From: a bacterium
GTDB lineage: Bacteria > Cyanobacteriota > Vampirovibrionia > Gastranaerophilales > Gastranaerophilaceae
NCBI GenBank assembly: GCA_017942035.1
Contig: JAGAVG010000033.1
Span: 1 to 37,944 of the forward strand
Direction of reading: 5' to 3'
Length of the DNA: 37,944 bases
Shown: in pieces, positions 25,512-32,787 of the stretch
Numbering within the stretch: position 1 is the stretch's first letter
How the letters are laid out: each line of letters opens with the position of its first letter
Notes under the pieces: model-generated
The model's database searches: none
The model's input: only the letters and a program-made list of their open reading frames with translations
What the model was told of the DNA's origin: nothing
Program-made: the position numbers and the translations under genes

Positions 25512-25670
25512 TTGTCATTGGGGACTTATATACAAGTTTACACTAAATTAGTTCCAACATGTCATTCCGAACTTGTTTCGGAATCTCCTAAACTTGAGAT
25601 GCTGAAACAAGTTCAGCATGACAGATTTGGACTATTCCTGTGTAAACTTATATATAAGTCCCTTGTCATT
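25512..25670. mobile_element. MITE-like element with 23 bp inverted ends and possible 8 bp target duplication
   Basis: The ends at 25521-25543 (GGGACTTATATACAAG…) and 25640-25662 (…CTTATATATAAGTCCC) are inverted repeats with one mismatch in 23. TTGTCATT flanks the element on both sides (25512-25519 and 25663-25670), as a target duplication would. The interior is the dispersed GTCATTCCGAACTTGTTTCGG…GCTGAAACAAGTTCAGC repeat. There is no coding capacity, so movement would depend on a transposase elsewhere. A decayed right end is at 11210-11252. Confidence 0.7.
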
Positions 25671-25708
25671 CTAAGGCGATTACAGGCATCTATATAGTTA
25701 TAATAAAT

Positions 25709-25990
25709 TTAGTCTACTCTTGTTAAATAATTAGCATGGTATTGGTTTGCAATTCTGCTATTTAAGTTATCAAGAAGTTTTTGAAGATTTTTGTCAGGCA
25801 CATATACAAAAAGTTCACCGCCACCGATAAGGAATTTATTGTTGATTTTTTTAACTTCATCTTCAATAGTATTTCTTTTTACCAAATCAATAATAACATC
25901 TGATGTACTGTCGGCCAACTTTTTAACCTTAAAAATAGCTCCAAATTGTACGTTATTATTATATTTTTGAGTTGTTCTGTCAACTTGCAT
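25709..25990 (-). CDS. unknown small protein with N-terminal NNVQFG motif
   Basis: A 93-residue protein with no family I recognise. It begins MQVDRTTQKYNNNVQFGAIFKVKKL, then a mixed alpha/beta body (FLIGGGELFVYVPDKNLQKLLDNLNSRIA). The frame can be extended upstream to 26146, but ATG 25990 has AAGGAG seven bases before it, and the extension is AT-rich hydrophobic junk. The first residues (MQV…Q…FG) resemble those of the 29305 gene (MQVQQVSNQQYKPNFG), suggesting a shared targeting segment on unrelated bodies. It is convergent with the flagellar operon and probably monocistronic. Confidence 0.7.
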   Translation of the reverse strand: MQVDRTTQKYNNNVQFGAIFKVKKLADSTSDVIIDLVKRNTIEDEVKKINNKFLIGGGELFVYVPDKNLQKLLDNLNSRIANQYHANYLTRVD

Positions 25991-26100
25991 ATTAATCTCC
26001 TTGTTTTTATATATTATATTAAAATACGTAAAAATAAAATTTGACAAATTATTAAAAATTTGTGAGAAAATGTAATAAAAATATTTACAAAATAAATTGA

Positions 26101-26128
26101 TTGAATATTTTGTTGTTTGTGTTATAAT
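26101..26128 (+). promoter_or_regulatory. probable tRNA-Leu promoter
   Basis: TTGAAT (26101-26106) and TATAAT (26123-26128) are 16 bases apart, just before the first copy of the tRNA leader repeat. The intact tRNA now lies nearly 390 bases downstream. The promoter would have been close to the tRNA before the intervening units were added. Confidence 0.5.
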
Positions 26129-26147
26129 TAACGGGTACGGAAGCAAC

Positions 26148-26192
26148 TTCTAGTACATCGTTAAAACTTAATAATAATTGTGTCGACGTGGC
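26148..26192 (+). repeat. tRNA-Leu leader/5'-end repeat, copy 1
   Basis: TTCTAGTACATCGTTAAAAC… runs into GTCGACGTGGC, the first eleven bases of the tRNA-Leu gene. The rest of the tRNA is missing. It is followed by about 170 bases rich in small inverted repeats (for example TATTAAGC/GCTTAATA near 26327-26345) and no gene. Confidence 0.8.
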
Positions 26193-26345
26193 GCAAGCCG
26201 AGCAGAGGCATGAGCGAAGCGAAAGTCGAACAATCATAAGCGGAAACCGCGTTTTTCGCTTTGATTGTGAGCGGTGCCGTTTAACGCGAGGCGCAGGTAG
26301 GAAGTGATTAGTCATTTTCGAGAGGGTATTAAGCAAAGCTTAATA

Positions 26346-26406
26346 CGTCCGCCACAGACAGTTCTAGTACATCGTTAAAACTTAATAGTAATTGTGTCGA
26401 CGTGGC
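26346..26406 (+). repeat. tRNA-Leu leader/5'-end repeat, copy 2
   Basis: This is the same unit 214 bases further on, now preceded by CGTCCGCCACAGACAG. It again ends at GTCGACGTGGC without the rest of the tRNA. A long hairpin follows at about 26411-26446 (AAATTTTAAT/ATTAAAATTT inside CTCC/GGAG). Confidence 0.8.
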
Positions 26407-26467
26407 AAGGACTCCGAAATTTTAATTGAGTATTAAAATTTTGGAGGATGCGAACAAAAGTGAGCAT

Positions 26468-26527
26468 GTCCGCCACAGACAGTTCTAGTACATCGTTAAA
26501 ATTAAATAGTAATTGTGTCGACGTGGC
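26468..26527 (+). repeat. tRNA-Leu leader/5'-end repeat, copy 3 (joined to the intact tRNA)
   Basis: The third copy lies 121 bases after the second, also preceded by GTCCGCCACAGACAG. Here the GTCGACGTGGC end continues into a complete tRNA. The three copies are nearly identical, so the events that made them are recent. Confidence 0.8.
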
Positions 26528-26598
26528 GGAATCGGTATACGCGCACGTTTGAGGGGCGTGTGGGGAAACCCGTGCGGGTTCAAGTCCCGCCGTCGACA
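26517..26598 (+). tRNA. tRNA-Leu (anticodon GAG)
   Basis: GTCGACG (26517-26523) pairs with CGTCGAC (26591-26597) as the acceptor stem, with discriminator A at 26598. A D-arm (GCGGAATCGGTATACGC), an anticodon stem CACGT/GCGTG with loop TTGAGGG (anticodon GAG), a long class II variable arm (TGGGGAAACCCGT) and a T-arm GCGGG-TTCAAGT-CCCGC follow. CCA is not encoded. It reads CUC/CUU leucine codons. The 3' half is also the tail-coding end of the oppositely oriented recombinase gene. Confidence 0.95.
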
Positions 26599-28280
26599 TT
26601 TAACTTTTTAGAGTCTCCTTGATGAGGCTCTATTTCAGTATTTAAACGGTTTTGGCGAGTTCCAATCATAGTTACATTGCTCAAGGTCAAACGGTCTTTT
26701 TTAAGGGCTTGTTTTGCACTCTCTGAGCGAGTTTCAAGAGTTCCAGTCAATGTTTTTAAGTCTGCTGAGAATTCCTGTTTTCGTCTTGCTTTCATTTGTC
26801 TTAGGTGTTCAAACACTGGTCTCAACTTCACTTTAAGCCTGTTTGTATCTTCATCAAATATGATACTTTCAGTTATAGTATTCAGTATCAGTCGTTTTTC
26901 TTCAAGTGTAGCTTTCAGGTATAACTCAGGTATTCTGTTTGCAAAGTCAATTAAGATACTAATTCGTTTAACTGTGTCCTTTGAGTTCTCAGATAAATTA
27001 CTTATCTCATTAGCAACAGCACTCTTTCGAGTTTCCAGTTTCTTGATTATTTCTGCTCGTGTTGTATCACTTACCCCTAATTTGCTTGTGTTACTTGCTA
27101 TTAAGTGCTCTGCTATCAGGTCTGTAAGCTCATCATATTGCTTTTTAAGGTCATCAATCGACTTATGTTCATATTTCTTTAAGTCTTTAATGGCATTAGT
27201 TATCTCTTTCTTAACTGCCTTGATTTCAGCTTCTGTAATATCAAAGCTCTCAATTACTTCTTGCATGGCTTCATCAATTAAGACTTCATTAATATTCTTC
27301 TCTTTTCTATGTGTCTTTAAATAGTTTGAACAATGATAATATAGGTATGTGCCACTGTTATTCGCACCGTGTTTTGTTATTCCAACCATACTATAGCCGC
27401 ATTTAGCACATTTGATAAAGTTAGAATATGTATAGACAAGCCCTCTGGGAGACTTAATTTCAGACCCTTTAAGCATGAGTTGCACCCTGTAGAATAACTC
27501 AGGTGATACAATCGGCTCATGCACACCGTCAAAAATATCCCCACCATGAACTACTTTTCCTGCATATACAGGGCTCTTGATGATGTCTTCAATTCTTTTT
27601 ACTGTGTATGGTTTACCTTTGCTATCTACAAATCCATACTTAGCTAACTCTTTTCCTATTCTTTCATAGGAGAAAAGCCCTGTAGCATAAAGCTCAAAAC
27701 ATCTCTTTATATGGTGGGCTTTGTTCACATCAGGTTTGATAATTCCATGTTTGTGCTCATCTCGTGTGTTGATATAGCCTACAGGGGCTTTGCCATGAAA
27801 ATACCCCCTTGTTACACGGTTTCTAACTACTGAGCTTGTTCTCTCTTTGATATTGTCAAGCTCATCTTCTGCTTGCCCTATATAAACACCTATAAGGACT
27901 TTCTTAACTTTCTTGATGTCATCAAAGTTTTCCATGATACTTGCAATAGTACAACCACACTGCTTTATAGGTTTAAGTATTTCTGCAAAGAAATCTTCTA
28001 AGCAACGAGAGAGCCTGTCTAACTTCCACACAACAACATAAGCAACCTCATGCCTGTGTTCTTTTACATATTTTAGCATGGCTTTAAGTCCTTTACGGTC
28101 TGTGTTAGAGCCCGTTTTGCCTGCGTCCTCAAAGTACACAAAGCTATAGCCTTGTGCTGTTGCTTTGTTCTTGCAGAGCTCTTTCTGCATTTCAAGGCTA
28201 TAGCCACTGCTAGCCTGTTCAGCAGAGCTAACTCTGCCATAACCTACAACGATTTTTCTACTACAATTTTTCTTTGTCAT
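26580..28280 (-). CDS. large serine recombinase (resolvase-type integrase)
   Basis: This enzyme catalyses site-specific integration/excision of the element. The 566-residue protein has the N-terminal resolvase catalytic domain with the active serine in [11 protein letters not shown] (S18) and the WKLDRLSR arginine motif. A recombinase domain follows (about 160-260, [10 protein letters not shown]… and KSPVYAGKV). Next come a zinc-ribbon domain with [10 protein letters not shown]…YYHCSNYLK and a coiled-coil region (about 340-430, [17 protein letters not shown]), the standard order for large serine integrases. The last codons (KKLNVDGGT) are encoded by the 3' half of tRNA-Leu, so the C-terminus was set by the insertion point. 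The start at 28280 has GGAG seven bases upstream and overlaps the preceding gene by 20 bases. Confidence 0.93.
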   Translation of the reverse strand: MTKKNCSRKIVVGYGRVSSAEQASSGYSLEMQKELCKNKATAQGYSFVYFEDAGKTGSNTDRKGLKAMLKYVKEHRHEVAYVVVWKLDRLSRCLEDFFAEILKPIKQCGCTIASIMENFDDIKKVKKVLIGVYIGQAEDELDNIKERTSSVVRNRVTRGYFHGKAPVGYINTRDEHKHGIIKPDVNKAHHIKRCFELYATGLFSYERIGKELAKYGFVDSKGKPYTVKRIEDIIKSPVYAGKVVHGGDIFDGVHEPIVSPELFYRVQLMLKGSEIKSPRGLVYTYSNFIKCAKCGYSMVGITKHGANNSGTYLYYHCSNYLKTHRKEKNINEVLIDEAMQEVIESFDITEAEIKAVKKEITNAIKDLKKYEHKSIDDLKKQYDELTDLIAEHLIASNTSKLGVSDTTRAEIIKKLETRKSAVANEISNLSENSKDTVKRISILIDFANRIPELYLKATLEEKRLILNTITESIIFDEDTNRLKVKLRPVFEHLRQMKARRKQEFSADLKTLTGTLETRSESAKQALKKDRLTLSNVTMIGTRQNRLNTEIEPHQGDSKKLNVDGGT

Positions 28281-28437
28281 ATTCGTTCTCCTTTTCTATT
28301 ATAGCATGCTCAGGGTTATCAACCCTAATTCCAATCTGCGTTATAGTGGTCATAAGCTGTGTTATACAAGCCTTAGCAACCACTTCATCCATTTGCTCAC
28401 TAGGGGGCTCAAATTCAACAATTAGCTTTTTATCCAT
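28261..28437 (-). CDS. unknown 58-residue acidic protein of the tRNA-Leu element
   Basis: A small acidic protein beginning MDKKLIVEFEPPSEQMDEVVAKACITQLMT. I do not recognise it. The frame can be read from 28491, but ATG 28437 follows GGGGGTGG directly and overlaps the upstream gene by eight bases, as expected for translational coupling. It also overlaps the recombinase start by 20 bases. Its size and position, immediately before a recombinase, suit a recombination directionality factor or small accessory protein; that is inference from context only. Confidence 0.6.
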   Translation of the reverse strand: MDKKLIVEFEPPSEQMDEVVAKACITQLMTTITQIGIRVDNPEHAIIEKENEYDKEKL

Positions 28438-29128
28438 TATCCACCCCCATGCCAGTACTGTAATAAGCTTGTAGCCTTGCAAGCAGGGCAAGTATAACGG
28501 TTATTGACTTAGGTTTGCGATAAACTAAGAAATTCAATACATTTTGCTTAGAATTACTAAGACGGTTAAAGTATTCAAGCTCAGTATCACTGGCATTTAT
28601 GTATTCAGTCCTGATATGGCTCTTAGTTAGTGCCAAGTCAAAGTTATTTTCTCTTAATAATTCTATAAATCTCTCAGCTGTAAATATTTCAGACAGTGTA
28701 AAACCCTCAGGGGCTGTAGAAATGGTATTAAGCCATTCTAAACGGTCTAGAAGCTCTGTAGGATTGCCACTAAACAATTCAAACATCTGTAGCATAACAG
28801 GGGCTGTACTGTTTAAAACATCTGTAAGCTTTACAACTCCCTTTTCAGGACTTATAACATTTAAAGCATCTCTAATATTTTTTAGTTTAAATAGCTTTAC
28901 TTCAAGCCTTAATGTGCGTTCTGCAAGCTCAATCCCCGTATCGCCTATAATATCAGTGTATCGTGTAGCTCTTGTTCTTTTTTTAACACTATAGTCTAAT
29001 TCCTGTCCTTTGCTGTAGATGACAAAAGAATAGCCTGAGCTCTTAGCTTTTGGTTTAAGAGCCAAACCATGCCTGCCATACTTCGTGATATTAAAACGGT
29101 TTGTGGCAATAGGGAAGAACGAACTCAC
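28430..29128 (-). CDS. element protein, possibly a truncated phage/plasmid replication protein
   Basis: A 232-residue protein with GTG start. The segment SGYSFVIYSKGQELDYSVKK followed by ERTLRLEVKLFKLKNIRDAL recalls the C-terminal part of gene II/X-type replication proteins of filamentous phages and plasmids (…IYSKG…LR.E..L). The usual N-terminal HUH nickase part is absent. In the same frame a TGA stop precedes a short coding-like extension (EVSRYIDGVSSFFPIATN), so the 5' end may be truncated or the start mis-set. The ribosome binding site is weak (AAGG ten bases upstream). It overlaps the next gene by eight bases, and the three genes form one transcription unit. Confidence 0.5.
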   Translation of the reverse strand: MSSFFPIATNRFNITKYGRHGLALKPKAKSSGYSFVIYSKGQELDYSVKKRTRATRYTDIIGDTGIELAERTLRLEVKLFKLKNIRDALNVISPEKGVVKLTDVLNSTAPVMLQMFELFSGNPTELLDRLEWLNTISTAPEGFTLSEIFTAERFIELLRENNFDLALTKSHIRTEYINASDTELEYFNRLSNSKQNVLNFLVYRKPKSITVILALLARLQAYYSTGMGVDNG

Positions 29129-29304
29129 ACCGTCTATATACCTTGATACTTCTCATATTGTAGTATTCTTGCGTTGACTCTTTCATGACTAACACAATTC
29201 TCTGATAGATGTTGCTTACAGTGTTATTCTGTGTTAAGTTATTCTTGTCAAAAAGTTCCAAAGGTTGGAGTTTCACGACATTTTTAAACGAAAGGATATG
29301 TATT

Positions 29305-29676
29305 ATGCAAGTACAGCAAGTTTCTAATCAACAATATAAACCTAATTTTGGAACTGTTTATTTGAGTTCAAAAACTTTTTCAAAGCAACAAACTAAAGTT
29401 GCAAATATAATGATTGAAGAATTTAAAAAGATTTTACCTTCTAAAAAAATATCTTTGCAAGACTGTTTTCAAAAAAAAGGATATGATTTTGTAATTGAAC
29501 CTTATAGAGATAATGATAAATTGGTTTCATTAAATGCATATAAAGGATTTAGACTTGAGGGTACTGGTATTAATCAATATGCTACATATAACAAAGGAGA
29601 AAGTTTCCATGTAGGAAATTACAATGATGAGTTTGTTTCAAATTTAACAAAAGATTTGAAAAAGACATTATTCTAA
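29305..29676 (+). CDS. unknown small protein with N-terminal KPNFG motif
   Basis: A 123-residue protein beginning MQVQQVSNQQYKPNFGTVYLSS. The body is a mixed alpha/beta fold (FVIEPYRDNDKLVSLNAYKG, GESFHVGNYNDEFVSNL) and I recognise no family. A longer frame starts at 29209, but AAAGGA at 29291-29296 sits eight bases before ATG 29305, which I prefer. The N-terminal MQV…FG segment is like that of the 25990 gene on the other side of the tRNA-Leu element. The two could be distant paralogues that flanked the same site before the element arrived (inference). Confidence 0.7.
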   Translation: MQVQQVSNQQYKPNFGTVYLSSKTFSKQQTKVANIMIEEFKKILPSKKISLQDCFQKKGYDFVIEPYRDNDKLVSLNAYKGFRLEGTGINQYATYNKGESFHVGNYNDEFVSNLTKDLKKTLF

Positions 29677-29709
29677 TCCTAAATAGATACTACAGCTCTC
29701 ATATAAATA

Positions 29710-30663
29710 TTATCCATTTAAAAAGCAAGCAGAAAAATGCTCTTTACCTACAGAAAACTGTGACGGTATTTTTTTTGTACATATATCCATACATTTTTTA
29801 CATCTCGGATGAAACCGGCATCCGGCTATGGTTTCATGGATTGTCGGCGGCTGGCCTTTTATGGTATCTAATTTACGGTTTCTATTATTAGGAAGTGAGT
29901 CCAACAAAGCTATTGAATATGGATGGGAGGTTTTTTTGAAAAATTCATCAACCGGTGCATTTTCAACAATGCGCCCGCTGTACATTACAGATACAATATC
30001 GGCATTATCTCTCACCAGCCCCAAATCATGAGTAATCAAAAGGATTGAAGTTTGTCTTTCCTTTTTTATTTCTTTTAAAAGATTCATTATTTGGGCTTGA
30101 ATTGTTACATCTAATGCAGTTGTCGGCTCATCGGCTATTAGAACTTCCGCATTACAAGATAATGCCATTGCAATAATTGCTCTCTGCTTCATCCCGCCGG
30201 AAAACTCGTGAGGATAAGAATTCATTCTTTCTTTTGCTGCCGGAATTTGTACTGCATTTAACGCATCTAACGCTTTTTTATAAGCCTCTTCACCTTCTAA
30301 ATTCTGATGGATTTTTATAACCTCTAAAAGTTGGTTTCCTATTGTGTATAAAGGATTTAATGAAGTCATGGGATCTTGCGGTATCAGTGCTATTTTTTCT
30401 CCGCGAATCTTTTGAAGCTCTTTTGAACTTTGTATAAGTATATTTTTGGATTGAAAAATTACCTCTCCGGATTTCACAACCGCACTTTTGGGTAATAAAT
30501 TGAGAATGCTCATTGCGCTTAATGTTTTGCCGCATCCTGACTCTCCAACCAGTGCACTCATACAGCCTTTATATAGATTAAATGAAACATCAAAAAGTGC
30601 TTGACGAAAGCCGCTTTCTGTATTAAATCCGATGTTTAAGTTTTTTATCTCTACACTTTTCAC
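29710..30663 (-). CDS. ABC transporter ATP-binding protein, OppD/DppD type
   Basis: This is the ATPase subunit of an oligopeptide/dipeptide (or nickel-peptide) importer. The 317-residue protein has Walker A GESGCGKT (40-47), Q-loop PQDPMTSLNP, signature FSGGMKQR (154-161), Walker B LIADEPTTALD (175-185) and the switch histidine in LLITHDLG. The C-terminal oligo_HPY-type extension with a cysteine cluster (CRFHPRCKKCMDIC…C) is the mark of the OppD/DppD branch. The start is GTG at 30663 with only a weak GAAGAGG before it; no better start is in frame. It is orphaned: no permease, OppF-like partner or binding protein is in the window. It might therefore work with components elsewhere, or be a relic. 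Confidence 0.88.
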   Translation of the reverse strand: MKSVEIKNLNIGFNTESGFRQALFDVSFNLYKGCMSALVGESGCGKTLSAMSILNLLPKSAVVKSGEVIFQSKNILIQSSKELQKIRGEKIALIPQDPMTSLNPLYTIGNQLLEVIKIHQNLEGEEAYKKALDALNAVQIPAAKERMNSYPHEFSGGMKQRAIIAMALSCNAEVLIADEPTTALDVTIQAQIMNLLKEIKKERQTSILLITHDLGLVRDNADIVSVMYSGRIVENAPVDEFFKKTSHPYSIALLDSLPNNRNRKLDTIKGQPPTIHETIAGCRFHPRCKKCMDICTKKIPSQFSVGKEHFSACFLNG

Positions 30664-30909
30664 CTCTTCAGTATATAGTTTTTTTTATTTTAAGTAAATA
30701 GGATATTTAGGTAAAAATGAGAAATGTTAACTTTTGTTAATAAATTTAATCTTTCTGTAATGCAGGTATATCAAGTGATTTAGAAATTTCACCAAAATAA
30801 CACATAAAATTTCATGCAATTTTTCAAGACAAAATTTTTTTATAAAGACATAGGGGATAATTTAAAAATTAATTTTCTTGTCACGAGGAAAATTGAAAGG
30901 GGAAAAAAG

Positions 30910-32484
30910 ATGACAACAAATTTTAACACTGTAGATGCTCTTCAAAGACCAAGCTTGTTATTTGGCAGCAAAAAAGAGCGCAAAGCTGTAAGAAAAAATT
31001 TAGAACAACAGTTTATGTCTGAATATTTGGCAAAAGGCATGAATGAAAAGCAAGCAAAAAGATTTGCAAAAGCTAAAGTAGAAAATTATGCAGCCGAAGA
31101 AAGAGTTGCTAGAACTGTTACTTATTATGACAAAGAGGCTGGAAAAGAAGCAAAAAAATTAGTAAAAAAAGAAGATATGCCATTCTTCGTTGAAATTTTG
31201 AGTAAAAGAGACAAAAAAGTTATCGATCGCAATGCCGAAGATTTTAAAAACAATGGGGAATTAGCTCTGAATAAATCAAAAGAATTTATTCATGGCTGGA
31301 CCGGAGATGACTTAACACTTAATGATGGTTCAAATTTGGAAAGACCGGAAGATCATGTACTTGCAAATTATTTAGGAACAAGTGATAGAAGAGCAAGACA
31401 TATTGCTAAGAAATTCGGATTTGAAGCACCTAGTCTAGCATTGAAACGTGCCGCTCACGTTGCAACCGGAGGACTTTTAGGTGGAGCATTCGGTGGCGGA
31501 GCTGCAAAATCCGGAGATACAACAGCAACCTTCTTTAGTAATGCAGTTGTAGATCATAATGGAAACATTTTAAAAGACCCAATTCTTGATATTGTTAAAA
31601 TCCACGGTGATGTTGCCGGCGCACTGACAGCAGGTGCAGTACTCGGCGCATTAGGCGGTATCGGAACAATTAATGCAGTTGGCGGCGACAAAGACTTGTT
31701 CAACGGTCGCGAACCAAAAGCAATTATTGAATCTCGTAACATAAAAGGTCTTGATAAGAGCATTCAACCTTTAATGACCGCAATTATTGCAGATGAAGTA
31801 ATGACAGATGATCAGAAAGTTCAGCTCATAACAGAAGCTATCGGTAAAAATTCAAGTTCATTATGTAATGAAAGAGAATTTGTGGCATTATACGACAAAA
31901 TTCTTAATCAAAAACCGCAAGGCAATCAACCACCGCAAGGTAATACGCAGCCACCACAGGGTAACACTCAGCCGCCGCAGGGGAACACTCAACCTCCACA
32001 GGGTAATACTCAACCGCCGCAAGAAACTTGCCCGATTGAAGATTACGAAAAAGATGTAAAAGAAGAAAAAGATGTCGAAATGAAATCTTACGATTACAGA
32101 CCAAAAAGAGGTGAATACTGGTACGGAATTGTAGCTGCTAAATATGGCCTAAAAGACCCGGTAGAAATTAAAGCCGCAGTTAAAGAACTTAAACAATTAC
32201 ACGGTTTAACAGATGCACAAAGAAAACAAAATATTCAACCTAAGGTGATGCATCTTCCTGAAACTTTACACGGACATAAATATCTGGGAAATAAAGTTAC
32301 AGAAAGAACAAATAAATTCCCAAAAGCAAAACCATATAATGGTAAATACACAAATCCGACAACTAAACAACAAGTAGAAACTAGAAAATATGGTTTTGAA
32401 GATTGCGAATACACAAGCCCGCTATATAATGACAAGGCAACTCGTAATGCGGAAAAAGAAAAATACGCTCAGTCAAGAAAATAG
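30910..32484 (+). CDS. unknown 524-residue protein with Phe-Gly N-terminus, Gly-rich helices and a PQGNT repeat linker
   Basis: The N-terminus MTTNFNTVDALQRPSLLFGSKK contains the Phe-Gly motif seen in other unknown proteins here. A charged helical region follows (about 20-170), then two Gly/Ala-rich hydrophobic stretches (about 184-202 and 235-258) that could insert in or cross a membrane. A low-complexity linker of five PQGNTQP-type units (about 336-371) comes next. The C-terminal region (about 392-455) contains YRPKRGEYWYGIVAAKYGL and is faintly LysM-like, so cell-wall binding is possible. ATG 30910 with GAAAGGGG upstream is better supported than the frame start at 30814. It is a surface- or envelope-associated candidate, function unknown. 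Confidence 0.7.
   Translation: MTTNFNTVDALQRPSLLFGSKKERKAVRKNLEQQFMSEYLAKGMNEKQAKRFAKAKVENYAAEERVARTVTYYDKEAGKEAKKLVKKEDMPFFVEILSKRDKKVIDRNAEDFKNNGELALNKSKEFIHGWTGDDLTLNDGSNLERPEDHVLANYLGTSDRRARHIAKKFGFEAPSLALKRAAHVATGGLLGGAFGGGAAKSGDTTATFFSNAVVDHNGNILKDPILDIVKIHGDVAGALTAGAVLGALGGIGTINAVGGDKDLFNGREPKAIIESRNIKGLDKSIQPLMTAIIADEVMTDDQKVQLITEAIGKNSSSLCNEREFVALYDKILNQKPQGNQPPQGNTQPPQGNTQPPQGNTQPPQGNTQPPQETCPIEDYEKDVKEEKDVEMKSYDYRPKRGEYWYGIVAAKYGLKDPVEIKAAVKELKQLHGLTDAQRKQNIQPKVMHLPETLHGHKYLGNKVTERTNKFPKAKPYNGKYTNPTTKQQVETRKYGFEDCEYTSPLYNDKATRNAEKEKYAQSRK
31915..32023 (+). repeat. 21 bp coding tandem repeat (PQGNTQP)
   Basis: About five tandem 21-base units encode PQGNTQP. Third-codon differences between units (CCGCAAGG, CCACAGGG, CCGCAGGG) show the array is not brand new. 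Length variation here would stay in frame. Confidence 0.85.
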
Positions 32485-32506
32485 AAATATTTAAAACTTG
32501 AATAAT

Positions 32507-32557
32507 AAAAAAGACCTTTGATATTACCATCTACGGAGATTCAAAGGTCTTTTTTTT
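32507..32557 (+). terminator. intrinsic terminator
   Basis: AAAAGACCTTTGA pairs with TCAAAGGTCTTTT across a 19-base loop, followed by a T-tract. It ends the 30910 gene. Confidence 0.8.
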
Positions 32558-32640
32558 ATGTTATAATGAAGATTAGAAGGCAAGCTGGTATTGGAATGTA
32601 AATTCTTTCTTACTTCCTCACCTACTAACTTACATACTTT

Positions 32641-32680
32641 AACGAGATTGCCACACTCACTACGTTCGTTCGCAATGACT
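32641..32680. repeat. dispersed TCATTGCGA…GGCAATCTCGTT repeat
   Basis: AACGAGATTGCCACACTCAC continuing to TTCGCAATGACT is the inverse of the repeat at 14481-14517. It is intergenic. Together with the adjacent prepilin-flanking repeat it fills the stretch between 32560 and 32787, where I see no gene. Confidence 0.7.
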
Positions 32681-32689
32681 AACCTGATT

Positions 32690-32778
32690 TCCCACCGGAC
32701 ACAGTCCGGCCTTACGTGCTGCCGATTTTGGTTTAATCTTCGCAATTTTCGTTTAATTGGACGGCTGGGAAATTGTTC
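32690..32778. repeat. prepilin 3'-flanking repeat, copy 2
   Basis: This closely matches 21962-22048 (CCGGACACAGTCCGG hairpin, TTTTGGTTTAATCTT core). GACGGCTGGGAAAT at 32760-32773 is a perfect 14-base inverted repeat of ATTTCCCAGCCGTC at 32813-32826, which encodes the DGWEI end of the prepilin. The stop codon lies in the loop. Confidence 0.8.
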
Positions 32779-32787
32779 TTAAATTAT

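Larger units (their letters stand above)
26580..29290 (-). mobile_element. small integrated element at tRNA-Leu with a large serine recombinase
   Basis: It contains three overlapping minus-strand genes (unknown/replication-like, 58-residue protein, serine recombinase), with the recombinase running into the tRNA 3' end. The left boundary is placed at the tRNA 3' end. The right boundary is a guess: GGTTGGAGTTTCACGACATTT near 29263-29283 faintly resembles the tRNA 3' segment GGTTCAAGTCCCGCCGTCGACATTT and is only a candidate attachment site. The rest of the window lacks other phage or conjugation genes. Confidence 0.5.

Noticed and set aside
26085-26599. Two minus-strand frames across the tRNA-Leu region
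   Set aside because: They are translations of the repeated tRNA leader and of the tRNA itself, a common source of false proteins. They have no ribosome binding sites.
29263-29289. Right attachment site of the serine recombinase element
   Set aside because: GGTTGGAGTTTCACGACATTT only loosely matches the tRNA 3' end and needs gaps, so it is kept as a candidate and not annotated as a site.
32524-32745. Minus-strand frame of 73 codons
   Set aside because: It is made of the TCATTGCGA repeat and the prepilin-flanking repeat plus a terminator, with no start signal. It is treated as repeat DNA.
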